From: Kribbella kalugense
Lineage (GTDB): Bacteria > Actinomycetota > Actinomycetes > Propionibacteriales > Kribbellaceae
Assembly: GCF_004365875.1 (NCBI RefSeq)
Contig: NZ_SODF01000001.1
Span: 1,798,001-1,862,000, forward strand
DNA length: 64,000 bases
Reading direction: 5' to 3'
Part shown: one piece after another, positions 1 through 8,776 of the stretch
Layout: each line of letters begins with the position of its first letter
Numbering within the stretch: the stretch's first letter is position 1
Notes under the pieces: generated by a model
What the model was told of the DNA's origin: nothing
Databases searched by the model: none
Seen by the model: the letters and a program-made list of their open reading frames with translations, nothing else
Translations under genes and position numbers: made by a program

Positions 1-150
1 CGCAGCCAAACCCTCGCCGGTGGTGAGGTCAGCAACGACGCGATCGGGTCCAGGCTTCCGGCTGAGCACCCTGACCTGGCGATCGGCCAGCCGGGCCACG
101 GTCGGCCGACCAAGCGTGCCAGTACCGCCGGTGACAAGGATGGACGTCAT
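1..150 (-). CDS. NAD(P)-binding SDR/NmrA-like protein, 5' part only
   Basis: Only the first 50 codons lie in the window; the gene runs off the left edge. The protein opens with a hydrophobic beta strand and the dinucleotide-binding glycine motif GGTGTLG at residues 8-14, followed by an alpha helix and a second strand ending RVLSRKPG. This is how NmrA-like and atypical short-chain dehydrogenases start; they bind NAD(P)H and act as epimerases, reductases or redox sensors. The ATG overlaps the stop of the upstream DinB gene by 4 nt (ATGA), so the two are translationally coupled in one minus-strand operon with cobQ. Substrate cannot be judged from the fragment. Confidence 0.75.
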   Translation of the reverse strand, partial: MTSILVTGGTGTLGRPTVARLADRQVRVLSRKPGPDRVVADLTTGEGLAA

Positions 151-713
151 GTGCGCCGCTCGAACGTCTCTGCGGCGCGCTGGATTGTCGTGTAGTACTC
201 CGACCAGCCGGTCTCGTCGAGGAGGTCCGCGTCCTTGCCGCCCTGGCCGTCGATCAGTTCGCGGATGATGTCCGCATGGCCGGCGTGGTGCGCCGTTTCG
301 TCCACGACCCGGATCAGCAACGCGCCGAACGTCGTACTGCGTTTGTCCTCGGACCAATGCGGTACTTCGGCCGGCTGGTCGAGCTCGAACTCCGCGATCG
401 AGCGGTCGCTGTGGGCGCAGGCCTCCCGGTAGAGACCGGTGAGGTACTCCGTCGACTCGGTCGGCTTGGCCCACATGTCCGCGCCTTCCCAGACCGAGCC
501 GTCCGCCTCCCACGGCAGTACGTCGGCCGGCGGGCGACCCACGCTGGTCCCGAGGTACACGTACTCGATACCGACCAGGTGCTTCACCAGCCCAAGCAGA
601 TTGGTCCCGGACGGCACGAGCGGCCGTCGCCGGTCGTACTCGCTCAGCCCGTCGAGCTTGGCGAGCATCAACGCCCGGGTGTCCTGGAGATACTTCTGCA
701 GTTCGGTCTTCAC
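147..713 (-). CDS. DinB/DUF664 family protein
   Basis: 188 residues with the DinB/DUF664 four-helix pattern. The putative metal-binding histidines are visible: one in VKHLVGIE near residue 45 and a cluster HHAGH at 142-146. Members are often thiol-dependent S-transferases or stress proteins of unknown substrate, and the name DinB here does not mean DNA polymerase IV. The GTG at 713 was chosen because it overlaps the cobQ stop codon by 4 nt (GTGA) and conserved sequence begins just after it; the frame stays open further upstream but only as an antisense artefact inside cobQ. It is coupled downstream to the SDR fragment. Confidence 0.85.
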   Translation of the reverse strand: MKTELQKYLQDTRALMLAKLDGLSEYDRRRPLVPSGTNLLGLVKHLVGIEYVYLGTSVGRPPADVLPWEADGSVWEGADMWAKPTESTEYLTGLYREACAHSDRSIAEFELDQPAEVPHWSEDKRSTTFGALLIRVVDETAHHAGHADIIRELIDGQGGKDADLLDETGWSEYYTTIQRAAETFERRT

Positions 714-2161
714 GGCGCTCCTGGTGGGACGAACGGGACGGGCGGTGCGCCGTTCTCGATCAACCGCATGAGGCCTGCGGTGTCGGCGTACTCCTCGATC
801 ATGTCGGCCAGCCGGTCCAGCCGGTCCTCGCGCAGCCCGGCGAACGAGACCGAACCGTCGGGCGCAGGCTTGCCCGTCAGCCCGGCGACCTCGGTGAGGA
901 ACGCGTGCCGCGCCGCGTCGTCGTCGAGCAGCCCGTGCCAGATCGTCCCCCACGTGCTCCCGACCCGACAGCCGCCCGGAAACTCCAAAGCGGAGGCAGT
1001 CACGTCGACCACCCCGTGGTGGATCTCGTACGCCGTAGTCGTAGGCCGCGCCAACGTCTTCTCCCGGGCGAACACCGTTGCCACCGGCAACAGCCCGAGA
1101 CCGTCGTACGCACCACCCGACTCGACCCCGTCCGGGTCGGAGATCGTTGCCCCGAGCATCTGGTAGCCACCGCAGATCCCGAGCACCGGCCGCCCCGCCG
1201 CGACCCGCGCAGCCACCGCGTCCGCGAGTCCCAGCGACCGCATCCACTCCAGGTCCGAGCTGGTCGCACGCGAGCCCGGCAGTACGACCAGATCGGCGTC
1301 ACGCACCTCGCCCGGGCTGGTCGTGAAGAACACGCTGTTGGTCGGCTCGACCGCCAGCGCGTCGAGGTCGGTGAAGTTGCTGATCCGCGGGAACCGGACC
1401 ACCGCGACCGTCAACAGATCCGTCGGCGAAGTCCGCCGTACCGGGATATCGAGCGCGTCCTCGGAGTCCAGCCAGAGATCGGGCAGCCACGGCAGGACGC
1501 CGTACGTCGGCCGACCGGTCACCGAGGTGAGCATGTCGATCCCCGGTTGCAGGAGCGACACGTCGCCGCGGAACTTGTTCACCAGGAACCCGCTGACCAG
1601 CGACTGATCGGCGGCATCCAACAACGCGACCGTGCCGAACATCGACGCGAACACTCCCCCGCGATCGATGTCCCCGACCACGACGACCGGCGCCCTGGTG
1701 TGCTGCGCGAGGCCGAGGTTGACGTAGTCGGACTGCCGCAGGTTGATCTCGGTCGGGCTGCCCGCACCCTCGCTGATCACCACGTCGTACCTCGACGCCA
1801 GGTCGTCGTACGCCGCGAACGCCGCCTTGGCCAGCTCGGCCCGCTCGGTCAGGAAGCCGCGCGAGGTCAGCTCGCCCCACGGCTGGCCCATCAGGACGAC
1901 GTGGCTGCGGCGGTCGCTGCCGGGCTTCAGCAGGACCGGGTTCATCGCGGCCTCGGGTTCGGCGCCGGCCGCGACGGCCTGGATCCACTGCGCGCGGCCG
2001 ATCTCGGTGCCGTCCGCGCAGACCATCGAGTTGTTCGACATGTTCTGCGCCTTGTACGGCGCGACCCGCACACCCTGCCGCGCCAGCCAGCGACACAGGC
2101 CGGTGACCACAGTCGTCTTCCCGGCATCGGACGTCGTACCAGCGACGAGCAGTGAACCCAC
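710..2161 (-). CDS. cobQ: Cobyric acid synthase CobQ
   Basis: 483 residues, normal family length. CobQ amidates four side chains of adenosylcobyrinic acid diamide with glutamine and ATP in B12 synthesis. The N-terminal synthetase part carries the P-loop-like GTTSDAGKTT at residues 8-17. The C-terminal class I glutamine amidotransferase domain has the nucleophile Cys330 in GICGGYQMLG and the catalytic histidine in EIHHG. No other cobalamin gene lies in the window, so this is a detached cob gene. The start is GTG with a -10-like TAAGAT six nt upstream and no ribosome-binding site, so it is probably leaderless. It is followed by two overlapping genes. Confidence 0.95.
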   Translation of the reverse strand: MGSLLVAGTTSDAGKTTVVTGLCRWLARQGVRVAPYKAQNMSNNSMVCADGTEIGRAQWIQAVAAGAEPEAAMNPVLLKPGSDRRSHVVLMGQPWGELTSRGFLTERAELAKAAFAAYDDLASRYDVVISEGAGSPTEINLRQSDYVNLGLAQHTRAPVVVVGDIDRGGVFASMFGTVALLDAADQSLVSGFLVNKFRGDVSLLQPGIDMLTSVTGRPTYGVLPWLPDLWLDSEDALDIPVRRTSPTDLLTVAVVRFPRISNFTDLDALAVEPTNSVFFTTSPGEVRDADLVVLPGSRATSSDLEWMRSLGLADAVAARVAAGRPVLGICGGYQMLGATISDPDGVESGGAYDGLGLLPVATVFAREKTLARPTTTAYEIHHGVVDVTASALEFPGGCRVGSTWGTIWHGLLDDDAARHAFLTEVAGLTGKPAPDGSVSFAGLREDRLDRLADMIEEYADTAGLMRLIENGAPPVPFVPPGAP

Positions 2162-2167
2162 GCCGCA

Positions 2168-2173
2168 ATCTTA
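2168..2173 (-). promoter_or_regulatory. Leaderless -10 element of cobQ
   Basis: On the minus strand the hexamer TAAGAT is followed by 6 nt and the GTG of cobQ. Transcription from this -10 would begin on or next to the start codon. The element overlaps the stop codon of the MFS gene. Confidence 0.55.
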
Positions 2174-3700
2174 GGGTTCGCGCTTCGGCGGCCGATCGAT
2201 GCTCGGCGTTCGAGGCGCCGGTCCCTGGAACCGGGTGCCTCCGGTGGTGGCCGACAGTGGCTTGGCGACGCTCTCCAGCGACTGGCCTTCGGCGTCGACA
2301 CCGAAGAACCACGCGATCAGACCGCCGATCAGCATCACTGCCGCGCCGATGATGTAACCGACCGTCAACGGACCGCGGGCCGGGTTGTCGCCGCTACCGA
2401 TCAGGGAGGCGAACAGGAACGGCGCGATCACACCGCCGGTCAGCTGCGAGATCGCGAAGAAGAACGAGATCGCCTGACCCCGCAGCTCGATCGGGAAGAT
2501 CTCACTCACCGTCAGGTACGCCGACGACGCACCGGCGGAGGCGAAGAAGAACACCACGCACCACAGGCCGGTCAGCGACGCCGCGTTCAGCGTGCCCGCG
2601 TTGAACAGCAACGCAGTGATGAACAGCACCACCGCGGCCAGCGAATAGGTGCCGAGGATCATCTTGCGCCGGCCGATGGTGTCGAACAGATGACCGAGCA
2701 GCAGCGGACCGGCCAGGTTGCCGATCGCGAACGGGAAGAAGTACAGCGCGACGCTGGAGTCGTTCAGGCCGAAGTACGCCTTCAGGACCAGTGCGTAGGT
2801 GAAGAAGATCGCGTTGTAGAGGAACGCCTGGGTGACCATCATCGAGAACCCGAGGAACGAGCGGCTGCGGTAGTCGCGGAGCATCACCCGGGCGATCTCG
2901 CGGTACGTCACCGGCGGGTAGTCGACCAGCTCGATCGCCTCGTCGTCGCTGACCTCGCGCAGGGTGCCGCCCTGCCGCCGGACGGTCGCCTCGATGTCGT
3001 CGACGGTGCGCTCGGCCTCCTCGACCCGGCCGTGCGTCATCAGCCAGCGCGGGCTCTCCGGGATGTGCCGGCGCAGGTAGATGATCATCAGTCCCATCAC
3101 CGGGCCGATCAGGAAGCACAGCCGCCAGCCCCACTCGATCGGGACGATGTCCTTGTTCAGGAACACCAGACCGACCGCGGAACCGATCAGCGCGCCGGCC
3201 CAGTAGGTGCCGTTCACGCCGATGTCGACCCGGCCGCGGAACCGGGACGGGATCAGCTCGTCGATCGCGGAGTTGATCGCGGCGTACTCACCGCCGATGC
3301 CCATCCCGGCGACGAACCGGAAGATCAGCAACGACGCGAGGTTCCAGGACAGACCGGCGGCGCCGGACGCGATCAGGTAGACCAGCAGCGTGACGATGAA
3401 CAGGCTGCGCCGGCCGAGCTTGTCGGTCAGCCGGCCGAAAAGCAGCGCACCGACCACCTCGCCGCCCAGATAGACCGAGGCCATCAGGCCGACGTCCGAC
3501 GTACTGAGGTGCAGGGTCTCCGGCTCTTTCAGCACGTTCCCGACCAGCGAGACCAGCTGGATCTCGAGTCCGTCCAGGATCCAGGAGACGCCGAGACCGA
3601 CGACGATCATCCAATGGAACCGCGTCCACGGCAGCCGGTCCATCCGGGCCGGCACGAGACTCGGTATCGCCCTGCCGTGCTCCAACGCGTGCTCGCTCAT
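2171..3700 (-). CDS. MFS transporter, sugar/metabolite:H+ symporter type
   Basis: 509 residues with about 12 membrane segments and a central cytoplasmic loop near residues 215-260. The MFS signature GRLTDKLGRRS between TM2 and TM3 and the repeat motif HLFDTIGRRK between TM8 and TM9 are visible, together with an acidic TM1 (SWILDGLEIQ) typical of the SV2/MHS-like metabolite:H+ symporters. Substrate is unknown; family members carry aromatic acids, sugars or organic acids. The ATG at 3700 is preceded by a strong GGAGGAG ribosome site. Its 3' end abuts cobQ by only 9 nt, so read-through into cobQ is possible. Confidence 0.85.
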   Translation of the reverse strand: MSEHALEHGRAIPSLVPARMDRLPWTRFHWMIVVGLGVSWILDGLEIQLVSLVGNVLKEPETLHLSTSDVGLMASVYLGGEVVGALLFGRLTDKLGRRSLFIVTLLVYLIASGAAGLSWNLASLLIFRFVAGMGIGGEYAAINSAIDELIPSRFRGRVDIGVNGTYWAGALIGSAVGLVFLNKDIVPIEWGWRLCFLIGPVMGLMIIYLRRHIPESPRWLMTHGRVEEAERTVDDIEATVRRQGGTLREVSDDEAIELVDYPPVTYREIARVMLRDYRSRSFLGFSMMVTQAFLYNAIFFTYALVLKAYFGLNDSSVALYFFPFAIGNLAGPLLLGHLFDTIGRRKMILGTYSLAAVVLFITALLFNAGTLNAASLTGLWCVVFFFASAGASSAYLTVSEIFPIELRGQAISFFFAISQLTGGVIAPFLFASLIGSGDNPARGPLTVGYIIGAAVMLIGGLIAWFFGVDAEGQSLESVAKPLSATTGGTRFQGPAPRTPSIDRPPKREP

Positions 3701-3775
3701 CCCTGCTCCTCCCGCACGTGGTCCTTCGGAGCCCGTACCCCAAGGGTGACAAAACCCAAACCCTCAGTCACGGCC

Positions 3776-3781
3776 TAGAGT
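3776..3781 (+). promoter_or_regulatory. Leaderless -10 element TAGAGT
   Basis: TAGAGT is followed by exactly 6 nt and the ATG at 3788, with no purine-rich ribosome site between. This is the textbook spacing for an actinobacterial leaderless mRNA. Confidence 0.65.
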
Positions 3782-3787
3782 TGCGGC

Positions 3788-4084
3788 ATGGAGAACGAGA
3801 TCACTGTGCTGGACGCCAAGGAGCGCAGCCGGTACGAGGCGCAGGACGCCGACGGAAACCTGATGGGGTTCGTCGACTACAAGCTGCACCCGGGCGTCAT
3901 CACCTTCCTGCACGCCGAGACGCTGCCCGACTTCCGCGGCCACGGGGTGGCCGGGCGGATCGCGACCAAGTCCCTCGACGACGCCCGCGCCCTCGGGCTC
4001 CGGGTCAAGCCGGCCTGCCCGTTCTACAAGGACTACCTCGAGGAGCACACCGAGTACGCCGACCTCGTGAAGGCCCCCGAATGA
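3788..4084 (+). CDS. Small GNAT-like N-acetyltransferase (YidJ/GtaG type)
   Basis: 98 residues. It matches the minimal single-domain GNAT family (Acetyltransf_CG), with the acetyl-CoA loop in FRGHGVAGRIATK near residue 50 and the hallmark KPACPFYKDYLEEH at the C-terminus. The family's acceptor substrate is generally unknown. It starts directly downstream of a consensus -10, so it is probably the first gene of a leaderless transcript, and its stop overlaps the next ATG (ATGA), coupling it to the YbaK-type gene. Confidence 0.9.
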   Translation: MENEITVLDAKERSRYEAQDADGNLMGFVDYKLHPGVITFLHAETLPDFRGHGVAGRIATKSLDDARALGLRVKPACPFYKDYLEEHTEYADLVKAPE

Positions 4085-4611
4085 CGGCGCCGGTAATGGG
4101 CAAGCTCGACTGGCAGCCCGCTCTGGAGGTGCCGGAGTTGCTGGCTGCGCCGGTACGCGATGCGGTCGCCGGCATGACGGCGTACGCCGCGGCGATCGAC
4201 GCGGAGCTGGCCGACACGGCGGCCTTCTGCGCGGAGTACGACGTACCGATGGCCGCCTCGGCGAACTGTGTGGTCGTGCTCGGCAAGCGGGCCGGCGAGG
4301 AGTCGTACGCCGCGGTGATGGTGCTCGCCACCGACCGGGCGGACGTGAACGGCGTGATCCGCAAGCACCTCGGGGTGCGGAAGATCTCGTTCACCGCGCA
4401 GGACGACGCGGTCGCCAGGACCAGCATGGAGTACGGCGGGATCACGCCGATCGGACTGCCCGCCGACTGGCCGGTGCTCGTCGACGAGGCGGTCGTCCAG
4501 GCCGGGCCGGTCGTGATCGGCAGCGGGATCCGCGGGTCCAAGCTGCTGCTCGACGGCACCGAGCTGGCGAAGTTGCCGACAGCAACGGTGCTGGACCTGG
4601 CCCAGCATTAG
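4081..4611 (+). CDS. YbaK/EbsC-type aminoacyl-tRNA deacylase
   Basis: 176 residues. The fold matches the YbaK/ProX editing domain, which hydrolyses mischarged tRNA such as Cys-tRNA(Pro) or Ala-tRNA(Pro) in trans. Recognisable are CVVVLGKRAGEESYAAVMVL, the conserved lysine in HLGVRKISF, and the glycine-rich GGITPIGLP substrate loop. The length is normal for a freestanding editing factor. The start is set by the 4-nt ATGA overlap with the small acetyltransferase. Which tRNA it edits cannot be read from the sequence. Confidence 0.85.
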   Translation: MTAPVMGKLDWQPALEVPELLAAPVRDAVAGMTAYAAAIDAELADTAAFCAEYDVPMAASANCVVVLGKRAGEESYAAVMVLATDRADVNGVIRKHLGVRKISFTAQDDAVARTSMEYGGITPIGLPADWPVLVDEAVVQAGPVVIGSGIRGSKLLLDGTELAKLPTATVLDLAQH

Positions 4612-4621
4612 ACAGGATGCG

Positions 4622-6238
4622 ATGGAGCAGCACGACTGGCCCGCGGAGTACGCCGAGCTGACGGCGGCTGATCAGCGCGCCCCGCTCGCGCCCGCCGAGC
4701 TGGACCGGCTGGCCGTCGCCGCCTTCGTACTCGGTCACGACGACGAGGTCTCGGCCTACCGCGAGCGAGCGCACGAGGCACATCTCGCTCGCGGCGAGAT
4801 CGAGGCGGCGATCCGGAGCGGCTTCTGGCTCGGGTTCCACTTGCAGCAGCGGGGTGAGCTCGCCCGGGCGGCCGGTTGGCAGGCTCGGATCGAGCGGCTG
4901 ATCCCGGACGGCAAGCCGCAGCTCACCGGACTGCTCACGATGGCCAACGCCGCCTTGCTGATGAACTCCGGCGACGCCGCTGCGGCACTCCCCTTGTTCG
5001 AGCAGAACCTCGGCTGGGCGACCGAGCCGGACGCGATCGTGCTCGCCTCGCTCGGTCGCGGCAGCTGCCTTGCCATGCTCGGTCGTGGTGTCGAGGCGCT
5101 CAAGGCGATGGACGAGGCCATGGTGCACGTGACCGGCAGCCGCGTCGGTCCGGAGGTCACCGGGTTGGCGTACTGCTCGGTGATCGCGTTCTGCATGCAC
5201 ATGTACGACTTCCGCCGCGCGCAGGAGTGGACGCAGGCGCTGACCGGCTGGTGCGACGACCAGCCAGGACTCGTGCCGTACCGCGGCACCTGTCTGGTGC
5301 ACCGCGCGCAGATCCTGCAGTTGCGCGGCGCCTGGACCGAGGCGGTCGATGCCGCCGAGGACGCGTGCCGTCGACTGTCGCCGGGTACGGTCGGCTCGGC
5401 CTGGTACCAGCTCGCCGAGGTCGAGCGGCACCGCGGCCGCCTCGAGGCCGCCGAACGCGCCTATCTCACCGCAGCCGCGGACGGGATGGACGTGCAGCCT
5501 GGTCTCGCATTACTCCGTGCCTGGCAGGGTCAGACCGATGCCGCGATCGCCGGACTCGATCGGGCGCTCGCAGAGGATGCCTTCTCGTCGAACCGTCCGC
5601 TGCTGCTGGCCGCCCGGGTCGAGCTCGCGATCGAACGGGCTGACCGCGAGACCGCTCGCAAGGCGGCCTCAGAGCTGAACGAGTTGGCTCGCGCGGATTC
5701 GCCGTACCTGCAGGCGTTGGCGGCGTACTCCGAAGGTGCGGTGCGGGTCGCGTGTGGTGATCCGCAGGGTGCGATCCCGTTGTTGCGGCGGGCGTGGGGG
5801 TTATGGCAGCGGCTGGAGATGCCGTACGAGGGTGCGCGGACCCGGCTCCTGGTCGGCCAGGCGTGCCGGGCGCTCGGTGATGTCGACGCGGAGCAGATGG
5901 AACTCGATGGCGCGCGGACCGTGTTCGAACGATTGGGCGCGATCCAGCAGCTGACTGCGCTGGATCAATTGACCCGGCCGTTCGACGGCACCGGGCTGAC
6001 TCCTCGGGAGGTCGAGGTGCTGTGGGTGCTCGCGACCGGCGCGACGAATCGGGCCATCGCGGACCAGCTCTTCCTCAGCGAGCGGACCGTTGCTCGCCAT
6101 ATCAGCAACATCTTCGCCAAGCTGCGCGTGTCCAGCCGGGCAGCGGCGACGGCTTGGGCGTACGACCATCGGCTGACCAGCAAGAGCTGGGAGCAGATCA
6201 GTCGGATGGGTAGAAATGACCAGTCGCCGCCGGCCTGA
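4622..6238 (+). CDS. LuxR-family regulator with TPR-like sensor region
   Basis: 538 residues. Residues 1 to about 440 are alanine-rich helical repeats of TPR type (for example LARAAGWQARIERL, ALPLFEQNL, AIPLLRRAWGLW). The LuxR/NarL-type DNA-binding domain begins near residue 459 (LTPREVEVLWVLATG) and contains the recognition helix SERTVARHISNIFAKL. There is no receiver domain and no P-loop, so it is not a two-component regulator nor a MalT-type ATPase; it looks like a LAL remnant lacking the NTPase. An AGGA ribosome site lies 5-6 nt before the ATG. It reads toward the monooxygenase 53 nt downstream, a possible target. Confidence 0.85.
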   Translation: MEQHDWPAEYAELTAADQRAPLAPAELDRLAVAAFVLGHDDEVSAYRERAHEAHLARGEIEAAIRSGFWLGFHLQQRGELARAAGWQARIERLIPDGKPQLTGLLTMANAALLMNSGDAAAALPLFEQNLGWATEPDAIVLASLGRGSCLAMLGRGVEALKAMDEAMVHVTGSRVGPEVTGLAYCSVIAFCMHMYDFRRAQEWTQALTGWCDDQPGLVPYRGTCLVHRAQILQLRGAWTEAVDAAEDACRRLSPGTVGSAWYQLAEVERHRGRLEAAERAYLTAAADGMDVQPGLALLRAWQGQTDAAIAGLDRALAEDAFSSNRPLLLAARVELAIERADRETARKAASELNELARADSPYLQALAAYSEGAVRVACGDPQGAIPLLRRAWGLWQRLEMPYEGARTRLLVGQACRALGDVDAEQMELDGARTVFERLGAIQQLTALDQLTRPFDGTGLTPREVEVLWVLATGATNRAIADQLFLSERTVARHISNIFAKLRVSSRAAATAWAYDHRLTSKSWEQISRMGRNDQSPPA

Positions 6239-6279
6239 ATTGGCGTGATCGGCGGATGTCGCGCCTTGCCTCTGACCCC

Positions 6280-6285
6280 TACCGT
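6280..6285 (+). promoter_or_regulatory. Leaderless -10 element TACCGT
   Basis: TACCGT followed by 6 nt and the ATG at 6292. This spacing is the reason for preferring ATG 6292 over the in-frame ATG at 6256. Confidence 0.5.
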
Positions 6286-6291
6286 GAGGTC

Positions 6292-7380
6292 ATGGACAGG
6301 GTTGGGACTGTGGTGATCGGGGCGGGCCAGGCCGGTCTGGCGATGGGTTACTGCCTGCGCGAGGACTTTGTCATCCTCGAACAGAACGACCGGGTCGGCG
6401 ACTGCTGGCGGGAGCGGTACGACTCGTTGCGGCTGTTCAGCTTGCCGCGGTATGCGAGCCTCCCGGGGTTGCGGATCGGCACCCGGGACTGCCCGAGCCG
6501 CGACGAGATGGCCGACTACCTCGAGCAGTACGCCGTACATCATGAGCTGCCCGTGCGGACCGGCGTACGCGTGACGCGGCTGTCGCGGGACGAGGAAGGG
6601 TTCCTGGTCGAAACCAGTGCTGGGGACTGGCGTGCTGATCAGGTGGTCGTTGCCGCGGGCATGCATTCGACGCCGCGGCGGCCGTCGTACGCCGATGAGC
6701 TCGATCCGTCGATCCGGCAACTGCACTCGTTGGAGTACCGGAATACCGACCAGCTCGCGGACGGGACCGTGCTCGTCGTGGGTGCGGCCAACTCCGGGAC
6801 CGACATCGCGCTAGACGCGGTCAAGACCCACCGGACCCTGCTCGCCGGCCGGCATCCGGGTCAGGTACCGGTCGACATCGACTCGACCGTCGGCCATGTC
6901 TTCACGCCGGTGGTCATGTTCCTGTTCAAGTACGTCCTCACCCGCCGTACGCCGATGGGCCGCAAGGCGATCGCGAACGCGGTGCAGAAGGGGCTGCCGC
7001 TGACCAGGAACAAACTCGACCACCTCGACGCGGCCGGGATCGAGCGACTCGGCCGCATCGACGGGGTTCGCGACGGACGGCCGGTCACCGCGGACGGCGA
7101 CGTACTCGACGATGTCAGGACCGTGGTGTGGTGCACCGGCTCGGATCCGGACCACAGCTGGATCGACCTGCCGGTGTTCGAGGACGACGGCCGGCCGCGG
7201 CACGAGCGGGGCGTGTCGGCCGACGTACCCGGACTGTTCTTCCTGGGTCTCGACTTCCAGTACGCGATCGCCTCGGCCAGCATTCAGGGCGTCGACCGAG
7301 ACGCTCGCTACCTGGTGAAACGGCTCGGTCAGGCGACCTTGAGGTCGACCTTGATGTTGCCGCGGGTGGCGTTGGAGTAG
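6292..7380 (+). CDS. FAD-dependent flavin monooxygenase-like oxidoreductase
   Basis: 362 residues from ATG 6292; an ATG at 6256 would add 12 residues without homology. The FAD-binding GAGQAG at residues 9-14 and a second dinucleotide motif VVGAANSGTDIAL near residue 165 are those of the FMO/Baeyer-Villiger group. The DCWRERYDSLRLFSLPRYASLPG segment is the usual substrate-side loop of small bacterial FMOs. They use NADPH and O2 to oxygenate N, S or carbonyl groups; the substrate is unknown. The 3' end overlaps the convergent ohr gene by 52 nt. It follows the LuxR regulator on the same strand. Confidence 0.85.
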   Translation: MDRVGTVVIGAGQAGLAMGYCLREDFVILEQNDRVGDCWRERYDSLRLFSLPRYASLPGLRIGTRDCPSRDEMADYLEQYAVHHELPVRTGVRVTRLSRDEEGFLVETSAGDWRADQVVVAAGMHSTPRRPSYADELDPSIRQLHSLEYRNTDQLADGTVLVVGAANSGTDIALDAVKTHRTLLAGRHPGQVPVDIDSTVGHVFTPVVMFLFKYVLTRRTPMGRKAIANAVQKGLPLTRNKLDHLDAAGIERLGRIDGVRDGRPVTADGDVLDDVRTVVWCTGSDPDHSWIDLPVFEDDGRPRHERGVSADVPGLFFLGLDFQYAIASASIQGVDRDARYLVKRLGQATLRSTLMLPRVALE

Positions 7381-7760
7381 GGGCAGACCTCGTGGGCCTT
7401 GGCGACGAGCTCCTCGGCGACAGCGCGCTCGATGCCGGGCAGGCTGGCGACCAGCGCGACCTCGAGGCCATAGCCGGCGCCGCCGTTGATCGGGCCGATG
7501 CCGACCTCGGCCGTGACGGTCGAGTTGTCCACGTCCTGGCGGGCCCTGCGGGCCACGACCTTCAAGGCGCTGTGGAAGCAGGCCGCGTAACCGGCCGCGA
7601 ACAGCTGCTCGGGGTTGGTCCCTTTGCCGGTGCCACCCATTTCGACCGGCGGGGCGACGACGACCTCGAGCTTGCCGTCGTCGCTGGCCACCTTGCCGTC
7701 CCGGCCGCCGTGCGCGGTCGCGTGGGCGGTGTACAGAACCTTCTCAACAGCAATCGTCAT
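7329..7760 (-). CDS. ohr: Organic hydroperoxide resistance protein Ohr (OsmC family)
   Basis: 143 residues, standard Ohr length. Both redox cysteines are present: Cys61 in AACFHSAL and Cys126 in EVCPYSNATRGN. Ohr reduces organic and fatty-acid hydroperoxides using a Cys-Cys centre recycled by lipoylated partners. The N-terminal half has the family motif NPEQLFAAGYAAC. It lies 12 nt behind the quinone oxidoreductase and is probably co-transcribed with it, so the divergent TetR repressor may control a small oxidative/electrophile defence operon. No ohrR is adjacent. Confidence 0.95.
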   Translation of the reverse strand: MTIAVEKVLYTAHATAHGGRDGKVASDDGKLEVVVAPPVEMGGTGKGTNPEQLFAAGYAACFHSALKVVARRARQDVDNSTVTAEVGIGPINGGAGYGLEVALVASLPGIERAVAEELVAKAHEVCPYSNATRGNIKVDLKVA

Positions 7761-7772
7761 ATCTGTTTCTCC

Positions 7773-8726
7773 TTAGCGAGTGGGATCGAGTAGCAACTTG
7801 CCTACGGTACGTCGCGCCCGCATGTCCTCATGGGCGGTGGCGACCTCGGACAGGGCGTACTCGCCGCCGACAATCGGGACGAGCTTGCCGTTGGCAGTCA
7901 GGTCGAACAGCTCGGCCAGCGGGCGGCCGAGCAGTTGCGGGTTCGCGAAGCAGTCGGCCAGCCAGAAGCCGGCGATCGTCTTCGAGCCCTTCATCAACCG
8001 GCTCGGGTCGATCGGCGCGGCCGCCTGCCGGGACGCGGAGCCGAACGTGACCAGGCGGCCGAAGCGGCCCAGCGCGGCGAACGATTCGTCGAACGTCTGA
8101 CCGCCGACCATCTCGAGCACGATGTCGACCGGCTTGCCGCCGTTCGCCTCGAGGATGCGGTCCTTCAGGCCTTCCGGCGTACCGTCGATCGCCGCGTCGG
8201 CGCCGAGCTCGAGGACCTGCTTGCGCTTGTCCTCGGTGGAGGCGGTCGCGATCACGCGACCCGCACCCCACAGCTTCGCGAGCTGGACGGCGAGCGAGCC
8301 GACACCGCCGGCACCGGCGTGCACGAGCACGGATTCACCCGGCTGCAGGTGGGTGGAGGTCTTGAGGAGGTGCCAGGCGGTGGTGCCTTGCAGCACGAGC
8401 GACAGCGCCTGGCCGTCGGTGACGCCTTCCGGCACGTCCCAGGCGTACGGCGCGTGCGCGACGGCCTGCTCGGCGTACCCACCCGATCCGATCAGTGCGA
8501 CCACGCGGCGACCGTCCGTCGTCCGGCCGACCACCTCGCCGCCCGGGATCAGCGGCAGCTCGGTCTTGGAGAGGTAACTGTTCTCGACCTGGTGCGTGTC
8601 CGCGTAGTTGATACCCGCGCGGTCGACCGTGATCAGGACCTGTCCGTCGCCGGCGACCGGCTCCGGGACATCGCTGACCTTGAGGACCTCGGGTCCGCCG
8701 AACTCGGTGATCTGAATGGCTCGCAT
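7773..8726 (-). CDS. Zinc-independent NADPH:quinone oxidoreductase (MDR family)
   Basis: 317 residues of the medium-chain dehydrogenase/reductase superfamily, quinone oxidoreductase branch. The GroES-like N-domain begins MRAIQITEFGGPEVLKV and the Rossmann motif AGAGGVGSLAVQLAKLWG is near residue 138. The structural and catalytic zinc cysteines of alcohol dehydrogenases are absent, as expected for QORs. It reduces quinones or enones with NADPH. The ATG sits 7 nt from a TATAGT -10, so it is leaderless. It shares a 50-nt divergent promoter with the TetR gene, which fits autoregulated control by that repressor. Confidence 0.9.
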   Translation of the reverse strand: MRAIQITEFGGPEVLKVSDVPEPVAGDGQVLITVDRAGINYADTHQVENSYLSKTELPLIPGGEVVGRTTDGRRVVALIGSGGYAEQAVAHAPYAWDVPEGVTDGQALSLVLQGTTAWHLLKTSTHLQPGESVLVHAGAGGVGSLAVQLAKLWGAGRVIATASTEDKRKQVLELGADAAIDGTPEGLKDRILEANGGKPVDIVLEMVGGQTFDESFAALGRFGRLVTFGSASRQAAAPIDPSRLMKGSKTIAGFWLADCFANPQLLGRPLAELFDLTANGKLVPIVGGEYALSEVATAHEDMRARRTVGKLLLDPTR

Positions 8727-8730
8727 ACAC

Positions 8731-8748
8731 CGTACTATACACTGTACG
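8731..8748. promoter_or_regulatory. Divergent promoter with CGTAC-N8-GTACG operator
   Basis: The 50-nt gap between the oxidoreductase and TetR genes holds the inverted repeat CGTAC (8731-8735) / GTACG (8744-8748). Minus-strand TATAGT (8734-8739) is 7 nt from the oxidoreductase ATG, and plus-strand TATACA (8736-8741) serves the regulator. The operator covers both -10 elements, so a bound TetR dimer would block both genes. Confidence 0.65.
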
Positions 8749-8776
8749 TTAGGGAGATCGAAGGGAGGTGGGTCAC

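Noticed and set aside
6256-6291. Longer monooxygenase from ATG 6256
   Set aside because: Adds 12 residues with no conserved sequence, and the ATG at 6292 has the leaderless -10 spacing.
6238-6292. MerR-type operator before the monooxygenase
   Set aside because: The apparent dyad is imperfect and the spacing of -35 and -10 candidates (8 nt) does not fit a MerR promoter.
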